Assembly (NCBI GenBank): GCA_036850795.1
Contig: JAAECO010000002.1
Coordinates: 1,612,001-1,676,000 of the forward strand
DNA length: 64,000 nt
DNA from: Cordyceps javanica
Lineage: Eukaryota; Ascomycota; Sordariomycetes; Hypocreales; Cordycipitaceae
Direction of reading: 5' to 3'
The first letter of the stretch is position 1. Each line of letters starts with the position of its first letter. The translations under genes and the position numbers were made by a program. Shown here piece by piece: positions 47,255 to 57,082 of the stretch. The notes under the pieces were generated by a model. That model searched no databases, was not told the origin of the DNA, and worked only from the letters and a program-made list of their open reading frames with translations.

Positions 47255-47365
47255 ACATAAGTAAGTACCTACCTAGGTAGGCACGTATGATAGGTAGGCA
47301 TACTATTAGTAGGTACCTACCTACTCACTCAGCTAGGTACGGATTGCTGGGTTAACTTAGTAGGT
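47255..47365. repeat. TACCTA/TAGGTA cluster
   Basis: Repeated TAAGTACCTACCTAGGTAGG, GATAGGTAGG, AGTAGGTACCTACCTAC and TAGGTACGG words, several self-complementary, within about 110 nt. Confidence 0.65.
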
Positions 47366-47370
47366 AGCAA

Positions 47371-50300
47371 GATGCAAACGCTTCACAGGCCAAGTTACCT
47401 ACTGACTCTTTCCAGACACGCTGCCCCCCTCTCACTCCTCGCGCACTCTGTTTTCCATTCCGTCCTCATCACAGCTTTCTTCATTCATCCCAGCACATTA
47501 ATCCCTCGACGTATTGATCCAATGCTCTATCAGCAACGTGCCAACGTCCCAAATGGTCTCCACGCCGTTGCTCCACCTTCGCCGTATTGGTCTCAGACCT
47601 ACTTTGCCACAGATGGATGCAGTGCTGCTCGACGGCGGCGCCGACCGCGCTACGTCTTCCATGCATCTGTCTGGCTCTCATTCGTCGGAGTCTTGTCCGT
47701 CGAATCCGCCTGCCCCTTTCGGGTCGCTTCTTGTTCTTCTTTGATTCCATCGGCCGTATTCACCGGACTCTGGCCCTCGACCGTTGAGCTGCGCTACGCG
47801 GTACTCCGTACGGAGTACCTGGGCCACAACAATGATGATTACCCTTGCTTGGAGACAACGGCCAGCGCCCAGTATCACGCCATTGGCAGACACGTACCGC
47901 GATATCCTCATTGTGCACGGCAGCAAACCGCACCTGGAGCGTGCAACTATCCTAACCTGCCGCTCTCTTGCGCCTGCCCCCGGTTCACCCGTTCTGCCGC
48001 GGCGGAAGGGTAAGAAACGAACACTGGGATACGCAATCTTTTTCTTGAATGCCGACCTCGCTCACCAGCCCGTCACACTACTCAGTAGTGTGTTCAGCCC
48101 ACTGGATAAGGACCGTGAAAGCCCTTGCTCCAATGGCCAAGAACAGACCAGGTTAAACCGTGGCTGACACCATCGATCGTTGTCTGTGCGACCCTCCTCC
48201 AATATCTCCAGCAATGTACGGAGTGCCGAGTACCACTCTACAAATGTACGGCACCCTTGCCTACTTAGGCAAAACATACGTCTCGACTCTTCCTAGGTCT
48301 TCGCCATATTGGCAACAAAATTACGTTTCTGCCCTACTGATAGAAGGCTTCCAATTGCACCATCCCACGGTCAATTTACTCCGCTAGACTAGCGCTACTT
48401 GGCAACCAGACAAGCGCTGAGCTCCATCCCAGCCTCAATACCCAGTAGCAATCCAATCATCACGATGCCGGTGTCCCTCGCTCTACCATGGCGGAATCCG
48501 TTCTTATGTCCTGTCTGGCGGGGCAACTGACTACTGATTCCGATACAGGCAAATCCTCATCGCATGGGCCCAACGCTTCGACGGAGCAGCTCCCCCCTGG
48601 CTATCAGTCTGGCCAGCAGCCACCAGCAGGTTCTCCCCTCCTCGATCCTCTCCCACCAAGGTGGCCTCTCTCATTTTTGCTTCTTTTCACCTCAAGCGCC
48701 TGAATGTGTGTACCAGTACTGATACGAGCACCTGGGTGTGGGACACGGTACGGCTCGGAATCTTAAAGTCCCTTTCACCATCTCTGTGGCATCCCCACCA
48801 CATCGGCCCGCCCTTGCAACCAGCTCAAAACCCTAACGAGTCGCGCCAATCCTACTTGGACAAGCCCCGTCTCCTATTGCTTTACCAGATTCAGGGTAGT
48901 GCAACGCAGGACCGGGATCGACGGTACAGGTAGACTGAGATGATTCCACGGACGGAGGACCAAACGATACCATTGGCCGGCCGTCAGCCACTGTGAATCA
49001 CCGGTAGTTCCTTTCCGTTGGACTGTTGGAACTCTCACTTCCAGCGCAGCCCGCCTTCTCACATACAAAGACGTCTTCGCTGCTGCCCGGCGAGCCGCTC
49101 TCGCCGTACTCCCTGGCGCTCCAGTAGTCCCCTGGCGCTCGTCACTTGCGTTTTCGTTGCGTAATGACCAGGCTTGCGCCTATGACAGCCATGTGAGACC
49201 CCATGTGAAGCCACAGAGGGCTGGCCGGAGGAGACGTTGCCAGAATCCACAAGGGGGCACACAACCCGGCACCTTGGAATGCCTGTCAAGCATCCTGACA
49301 GCCACAACAGCGGGCTTGCCGCCGCAAAAGCCACCTCTTTACAGCTTGGGGACTACTGACAGCCCCATCCACCCTCGTCACAGGCCAGCCTATTTGTCCC
49401 AGTGACGTCCCAACTACTTACCACCCAAGCCTACTTCTTGGCCACTAACAAAGTAGTTACTCTACTTCAACCACCCTCTCCAGCCACGAGTACACAATGT
49501 CACTGACCGAAATCGCATTGGTCTCTTCTGTTATAAGGCCCCCATAGGGTGTCGTTTACTGCTTGCTTCACGAGCTTTGAGGGGAGCGTTACAGGACCGC
49601 GATGCTCGCTTAGAGAAAACTAGACTACTGCCAGTCCCATGGCCTACTATGGGCACCATGATGCGGCCCCATCCTATCTTGCTGCCTGTCGCTCACCCAT
49701 AAACAGGTGAGCACCCCCGCCGCAGTGCCACCACTTGAGCAACAACCCCAGATCATCCCAGCCGACAGGGTGGCTCGCTGCATGGAGTACATGGCGGCAG
49801 GCGCGAGGAAAAGGAACAAGTGGCCGTAGTCGTGCTGAAAGTGAATGTCCGCAAGTGCCACTGTAAGACCTCGGGGTGGATGATCTCTGATGTACGTGCT
49901 TCTCCTGCAAGGATCGTCCAACAGAGAGGCGTTACTAAATCTAGCATAACTCCATACCAGCATTGCGCTGGTGGAAGGGGGGGTCACGGCAACAACTTGA
50001 ACTTTGCCTGAATTGGCTATATTGCTAGCTAGTGCGGACGATCTCGCATTCACGCATCGCTGAATGAGTGAACCATGGGTAAGTATCAGTAAACAGCTAG
50101 TTGTTCCAGTTGAGGAACCTCTGATCAAAATCAAGGGAAGCAAAAAGGCGCGTGTGTAAAAAGGCATCCAGTCGGGCTGCGTGGTCCCTGATCTTGGCGA
50201 TGCTTTCTCCGCAACTCAGGCACAGAATGTGATCGGATTTATACCGTTACAACGGCAAGCCCTACAGCCGCCCAGCGATTCCAGTGATACTCGCAACGTC

Positions 50301-52600
50301 AGCCTTTATGGAAAGCGAAGGCCGCTAACTGATAATAGTTTGATGGCGCTGGCGGGTTGAAGGGATGGCAACTCGCCCTGGCCGGCTGAAACATGTGCTT
50401 GCACCTGTTAAAATCGTGCGTTACTTCATCGGCCAATCGGCTTGAACCACAACTAACCGGCCATGCCGGCCTGTCACTGTGGCCGATTTTCCCGGCCCCA
50501 TGTCGCATCTGATTGTAGATGTTTTGTTCGCCCATAAATACCAGAGGAAGACAGGCGGGCAAACTCTGCTCACACTGGGTACATCGTACGATGAATTAGT
50601 TCAGCATTGGTGCCACTTCAAAATGGGGACGGTGCAGGGCAAACGAAATCAACCTCGGTCTGTGGTCGAAAGGGCGGCTGGTCAATGGCTCAGCTTGGCA
50701 AGCAATAATTCAATTTCACGAATCGAGAACTGCGCCTCTGTTTGACGGAGATGCCGAGTCCAGATACAGGCAGCCCCAACTGTTGAGATACTTCAATGCT
50801 TGGAATTTGATGGAGAGAGTCGGCACTGCTTGCTGCAGTTAGAATTAGCCGTCCCCGTACCATCTGCAGCATTGGGTCGCAAGTCTCGAATCCTCCATAG
50901 CCTGGCACCTAGATGCATGCTCGTACGAGTATTGTGTCGAGACATTTCATGCGCATGGCAAAGGCCTAACTCAGAGATTCGCTCGGGTCGGTCTCCTCTT
51001 CGTAGTGGTCAGTATCCTGATCTTGACAAATAACCATGTCTTGTTGTCTTTCGAACGGATGCTAACTACTCCATGCCAGGTTCAAATTGCTCGACCGCAC
51101 TACTTAGTAGAAAGCGTTTCGGTATTTGCCAGTGAGCCTGGCAGAATACGTGTATTGCAGAGTGGCGATATCGGCCAAGAAACCGCTCTCCACTATATCA
51201 GTCAACATCATGACAATGAACATCGTACCCTTGCAGCCTTGGCTTGCAATAATGAGGACATACACGGTGATGCTGACAGGGAAAGTATCGGATCGATCTC
51301 ATTACTCGTCGCAGTTCCTATGCGCGACATGGACTACAGATCTTGGCCGGCGAAAGGGAAAAAAAAAAGGGGGGGGGGGGTTATTCTCATTTCTTTGTTG
51401 GTTACACCAGGTATTTGTCAAGTGCATCCGGCATGCCAAGCCACAATTGCGGGATAAGCACAGCAATGGTATGTTCCATCAAAATATGACCCAATATTGA
51501 AGAATGACCGAATCAAAAGGCCTGGGGACGGTGGGCACGTGGTTGGGCCCTACACATATGGTGTGTTGGCACAAGAAACGTTGAAAGTTGCTACGGCTTA
51601 ACCCTTGCACGCCAGGAAACACCACCCCCAAGGGTCATAGACTACTGGACAGTTACCCCAAGTCGACCCGATCTGTGATTATCCAGGAACACATACTACG
51701 ACTAGCCTGACGCATGAGTACAGCAGGGCAAACACTTGGTGGTGAAGCTACTAGTTCCGTGGGGGGTTGCTACAGGAATCAATCTGAGGTGAAATGGAAG
51801 CAGCGAGTAGAGGCCAGTTGTGTCCCCTCAAGTTATCCTGCTGCATGCTGCTGCATCTTGCGTATTTGTTGGCCCTGGGCCGCTGAATTGCCCCCACCTC
51901 CGGTCCATCTGCATTGAATCACTTGGGGGATCCTACGCGATTGAACAGAAGCCGCCTGCGGGTGGCCCCCTCAGGTTAAAGAGAACGACAGTCCTACCAG
52001 TAAAGGGCATCAACCGCGACGGATAGGGTGGAGAAGAGCGGCTTTACGGACGCACGAGTCAATCGGAGTAAATTTACAATACATTGGCGGCCTGTCATCG
52101 TACTCGAGAGGCTGATGCTCCCCCACTTGTTCTGTTCCAGCTATCCGGAATTTCTTGTTCAAGTTTCTGGGGGATGCATGCCCTAGGCCATGGCGTTGGC
52201 CCAGAGCATAAGAAAAAGGGAGGGGCGTGAGCATGTCGACAGGTGCAAGGCATGCAGGTATGTGCAGGGAACAGGGCAGAAAGGCATAGAAGGCACATGT
52301 ATGGACATGGTCAGCGGTGTGTGGGAAGAGGATCCGGGATGCGGCCGCGTTTCGAAGATGATTTCTTCATTTTGCGATCGAAGGAGCACCTGGGTGGGGT
52401 TGAGCTGCAAAACGGGAGACTTCTCCCCCTTTGGTCAGACTGTCCTGGCACTCTTGTTCGCAGATGGCAGAGCAAAAGGTGAAGCTGTGCGGAAGAGCCC
52501 ATTGTTCATGAAGGCGTTTCTGTAATACTAGGCGACTTGCGGGTGAAGAGACGCAACTCCTGGATCCAGCTGGACGGGCCAATGGAGAGGAATGCGCTGC
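47371..52600. other. Gene-poor block, part 2
   Basis: No protein family is recognised. Open frames up to 213 codons (47,372-48,013) exist but have no domain, signal-peptide or transmembrane logic and no clean splice partners. The block holds the 20-bp palindrome at 47,800-47,819 and a TACTCAGTA copy at 48,079-48,087. I see no terminal repeats, reverse transcriptase or transposase motifs, and base composition is not obviously AT-rich as expected of heavily RIP-mutated repeats. Confidence 0.5.
47800..47819. repeat. Perfect 20-bp palindrome
   Basis: GGTACTCCGTACGGAGTACC is identical to its reverse complement. It consists of TACTCCGTA overlapping its own complement TACGGAGTA, the dispersed 9-bp motif of this window in a head-to-head pair. 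Confidence 0.9.
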
Positions 52601-55130
52601 GTCAATGGACGTCACGGTGACGCCGGGTTCCCTCTACACCTGCAAGCCCAGTGTGATGGAGGGCTTTGGCCAAGCTACGGAGCCGAGAGCGCGGGGGCCG
52701 ACAAGGCAAAGAAAAGCTCAGGCGGCAGTCACTGGTAAGTTGGATCCTACTGGTAAGAATGCTTGGCTTGTTCCAGCCTTTCCCTTGACTGTCTTGTGGA
52801 TCCTATTCCATTGGCTCTGGAGCCAGATGCCACTGTGGCACAGGAAAAGAAATGCCTCGCCGCGAGAGAGGAGCGCGGACAATTGGTGTTTTGCAGTGGA
52901 GGATCACGTCGACGGCACATTTTCCTTTTGCTTCTTCAGAGAGGCTAGCGCCCGCGACGGGAGGGGCCGCTCCACGATGATATGGAAATTGCTACGGGAA
53001 GACGCGCATAAGAAATGTCCCGCTGCACGTGTCCTCATGGTTGAAAACATCAACTGCGCTGGTTTTCCCCCTCCGCGATGGCGGCTGATCATTATCGGTG
53101 AGGACAGGGTATAGTATTTTCAACTGACTAATGTTTCGGGCCCTGCATAGATGGTGTCCGCGTGCGAGTCAGTGTAAGAGCTAACCGCAATGAACCAAGA
53201 GAGAGGAGCAGAAGTATGGATACAGCCAGGCGAAAGAACATGAGGGCAAGCACTGGGCGAGAGAGGGTGTGTATTTGCCATTCTTGCGCTGCACGCTCCG
53301 TCTTGCTGTGAGACTCAGCCCAGGTTTGGGCCTTTAACTCAATATTGAGATGCCGTGTGATGGGCTTTTGCATTGACACCAGGGGTTCACACATACACAC
53401 ACACACACACACACGCATACGCACGCACATCGCACATGTTCACCAACTTACTCACCCACACACATGAGCCTTTGTGTGCGGCTATCGGCCACCTTGGCTC
53501 CCCAAGAAATACTATGTTGTGCTACCACATATACATGCATGCGCCGTGATGGAGCCCCTGATTTCTGCTTGTCTGCTCAGCTCCCTCTGTGTGTGTATGT
53601 ATGTATGTGCGTGCGTGCGTGGCTTTGCATTCGCATCCTTCAATCCAATTTCTATTCTTATGTTACTTTGCCTGCCAGGCGTCACTAAAGAGAAAAGGAG
53701 AGTATGCACAGTATGTAGAGATGTTGTGTCTCGCTGTTGTCCTACGTCGGGTTGGAAACTGTACGCCGCCATTGCGAAGGGAATCAAACAGAAACTCAAT
53801 TTCAATTACATGGTGAGTGATACGTCTCTTGTCTTGCTTCCCACCTAGATGAAGCAGTGTTGCTACCCTGTCGATCTTGTTCTCTGTATCCGCACATGGA
53901 GATGTTATCGAGGCCATATCTCCTGCGCTTCATTTGCGAAGCACTACAATTTTTTTTTTCTTTTTGCCAGATACTCACCCAGTTTTTTGCGCTGATATCA
54001 ATCATGAAGTGGCAAAATACTGGGGTAAGCTCTCGCTTCTAACCCCTGTACCTTGATCACCTTTCATTATCTAGTGACTTGTACGGAGTACTCCCTGTTG
54101 ATTTCACGCCGAGATCTTGTACTGCTTTAATTCTTCCACCCTGGTAAGCAATGCCTACTGAAACGATCAGACGGAATGGTGTTTGCATTGCACTGAGGTG
54201 TCCATCCACATGGTCAATGCTTCCACAAGCCTGCTGCTCTCCCTCACGCTTCAGATAGGAAGCAGGCTGCATAGAGCTTCGTTTCCCAGATTTTGATTGA
54301 GCTTTGTCCACAACGTTCTTTTCTGTTCTCAACAGTGTAGTGCTGCCAGGGTGTGTATAGCGTCGAAGCAGTGGAGCCAGTGCTTGTAATCGACAAATTG
54401 AGTGCCGTCGTGGGGAGTTTGTGTTATTCTTCCTCGGCAGTTTGTTTTTTGTGCAGCACACACCTAAGGACGCGCTTTCTCCTTCTGGAGTGCTTGGCGA
54501 TTACTCTGTAGAGACGAACCTCATGTCTACTTAGCGCCTCGCAGGAAATGAGCAAGACGCAGATGGAACAGAAACGGGTTGGGGGCGAGACACGCGGAAT
54601 GAGGTATGCAAGAAGGGTGCCAGATTTCATTTGAGATGCTAGCATGTTGACTCTTCTTTTCCGACTTTCTGGAGACTTTGTCACATTGCCAAATATCCGT
54701 CGGGTCACCTCTTTACCCTCGCCATTGCTCAAAAGACCCTCTCGACAATGAGATACATACTTATTCGAAAATCCAGGATGTACACAAATGTACCAATCGA
54801 GACATGCAAACAACTTTTATGGAGAGCAATTCTGCGAAATCTCTGGCCTCACATCACTTACCCAGCTCTCGTGCGATATTGCAGACTTGCAGATCATCTC
54901 TTTGATCAGGGAAGAAATCGAGGACGCGGGTTATATCACCCATCATTCTCGGGCTAAAGCAAACCGAACCAAGGACGAGGGTCCCAGGGTTACTACGCGA
55001 GGGCCCTTAAAGAGCCTGCATGTAAGTGACGAGTCGCCAGATTGATCGGGGGTCACGGATGCCCGCAGGGTGTTATTGCGTGCGTCCTTGTCCCAGGGCC
55101 ACGAGCCTGACTGCCAGGAACCATTGCATA
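52601..55130 (+). other. Gene-poor block, part 3, with splice-like signals
   Basis: Several plus-strand intron-like signals occur without a credible protein: a GTAAGT donor at about 52,734 with TTCCAG near 52,779; a GTGAGT donor after ATG near 53,812 with CACCTAG near 53,849; a T-rich CCAG acceptor near 53,970; GTAAGC near 54,025 with TTCTAAC and CTAG near 54,075; ATTGCAG near 54,886 and GTAAGT near 55,022. The candidate segment 54,887-55,021 stays open in one frame and is rich in charged residues. It may be a degenerate gene, a spliced non-coding RNA, or chance. Confidence 0.35.
53391..53415 (+). repeat. (AC)n microsatellite
   Basis: About ten CA/AC units flanked by degenerate ACGCATACGCACGC sequence. 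A related (TG)n/(GTGC)n stretch lies near 53,586-53,620. Confidence 0.85.
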
Positions 55131-57082
55131 TAGTCATGGGGGCGGAAAGAACGAAATAGATGATACGTCACCTTGTTTAAAACGTTGCAACAGAGGTGGG
55201 TGACGCTCCAGTCGACTGCGTTATCTCAGATCCAGGCCGCATGCCTACGACTTGAGAGACAAGACTTACCGCTGTATTGCAGTTTGGACCTTTTTTTTTT
55301 TTTTTTTTTTTTTTTTTTGCCCTTTCCGTTGTGAAAGAAGAAAGAGCAATCTCGCTGAACAACGGTGGTTGAGATCTGTTGATCATGGTTCCATCTGAGC
55401 CCACCACATGCAATGCGGCTCCAAACTCTAATTCCAGAAGAAGAAGCAAAAAATGTGACTAGTCAGCCATCTCTTTTCTTTTTCTGTCTCGACCCTCATT
55501 CTCCGTCTGGACCATGGCATTCTTTTCCCCATGTTGGAGAGCAAAACCCATGGCGAGTTCCCTCCTTGGCATGGTCAAGACCGAAAAAAGCGGAACGTGC
55601 CTCTCTCTCCCCATTCCACGGAAGATTGACGGACAGGAGCACGGACAAGCAAGGAAGGGCCCTGCTGAAGTAGAAGACGACGTCGACGTCGAAGCCGGTG
55701 GCCACAGGCTTCTTGTCTCTTGTCTCTCCTTGAACGATTCCGGGGTTCCGGTCAGAACCAATCATCAGACACACTCCGTCCATCCTCTGCCACGCGCGCG
55801 CGCGCGCCAGCGCCAACGCCCCAAGCTGAGCATCTTTTTCTATTTGCCCTGGTCCCTGTCCGTCCCCTCGCAACTGACAAGGCCTAGTATTAGTATTCTC
55901 TTTCCCGACGGCGCACACTCCTCCCCTTTTATCTCTTTCAGGCCCAGAGGCCCCCCCCCCCCCCTCCACCCTCCCCCTTCCAAAACAAGATTGAAATGCG
56001 GCATGCTCCCGCGCCAGGAATAGGCAGGGCCCGAACCAAATGCCCGGATACGGGTGCCCAATTGTCTCAGCCTACGCCGAAATCAGTCGTGGGTTATGCC
56101 TGCTCTGGGTCTCCCCTCTGCCACACCTCCTCCCTGAAGAGATGCATAGTGAACCTGCGTTAAGATTGACTCCAGGCCTTATGGTGCGTGTGCGTGCGTG
56201 TGCGTGCGTGTGCGTATGTATGTGTGCGTGTTGATCAGATAAAAAGAAAAAAAAAGGGCTTGGCCAATCTCGCAAGCCCTTTTCTGACCTTTCCGTTGCC
56301 CGCGCTGACGGGATCGGCCGCGGACCCCTCCCATCCGGCACGCACCGCCACCGTCAAATATCGGATAATATTTACTGGATATTATTAAGTATATTTTTTT
56401 TCTCCTACTCAGTACTTACTCCGTACGCTTGCTGCAATGTCTCACCCCGCTCCGCCACCAGCGGTGGTACGGAAATGAAGAAGAAGAAGAAGAGAGAGAA
56501 AGAAAAAAAGGGGGCAAGAAAAAGAAAAGAAATGAAAAGAAAAGAAAGAATAGAAAAGAATAGAAAAAAAAAATCGCACCCAGGTACCCACACGAGAAAG
56601 ATTGCCCCAATAAGATGGAGAGTTCAGATTGAGATATTCCCTCGCCTCTTTCGCGCCGGCTTGAGCCGAGACACTCTCTGGCAACGAGAAAAAACAACAC
56701 GCACACATACATACATACTCAAGTACACAGACACATATACGCATGCACATGCCAATTCCTCACTCGACTGCATGACTCGCGCGGTTGACAAACTCAATGA
56801 GTAAACCTAAACCATGTTTGTGATACGTGCGTGGGCTGTATTGAGTTTACAAAGGTTTCTTCGTTTTATAGAACAAAATGCATAGCAGTATTCAACTTAA
56901 ACGGGCAAATTTAGACCAAAAAGAAACTTTTTTATTCAAGAGGGAAAGAACCTGCAGTTCGGAATGTAAATACAGTCAAGGAAAGACAAACTCCCCACAT
57001 CCGCCCAATCAATCAATACACGCCCTGTTCAAAAAAAGGGTCTCACATACGCCATGCGAAGAGCACGGAACAAAGTCCTCAC
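55131..57082. other. Gene-poor block, part 4, and 3' flank of the ABC transporter
   Basis: No gene is supported. It holds a T28 run at 55,291-55,318, a C14 run at 55,951-55,964, a GTGCGTGC microsatellite at about 56,182-56,230, and adjacent TACTCAGTA (56,406-56,414) and TACTCCGTA (56,417-56,425) motifs. The right end should contain the 3' untranslated region of the minus-strand transporter. Confidence 0.55.
55291..55318 (+). repeat. T28 homopolymer
   Basis: Twenty-eight consecutive T, the longest homopolymer in the window. I looked for a flanking target-site duplication that would mark a retroposed poly(A) tail on the minus strand and saw none. Confidence 0.9.

Larger units (their letters stand above)
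43801..47370. other. Gene-poor block, part 1, with TACCTA/TAGGTA clusters
   Basis: No recognisable coding region. Clusters of TACCTA/TAGGTA and GGTACC words lie at about 44,370-44,560, 44,700-44,755, 46,384-46,520, 46,600-46,640 and 47,255-47,365. Motif copies TACTGAGTA (44,252-44,260) and TACTCCGTA (44,912-44,920) are here. The 176-codon plus-strand frame at 45,399-45,929 has no domain, membrane or signal-peptide pattern that would support it. Confidence 0.5.

Noticed and set aside
49625..50167. 180-codon minus-strand frame
   Set aside because: Some hydrophobic stretches but no family pattern, and several overlapping frames of like length on both strands.
55291..55318. T28 run as the poly(A) tail of a retroposed element on the minus strand
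   Set aside because: No flanking target-site duplication, Pol III box or reverse-transcriptase fragment was seen next to it.
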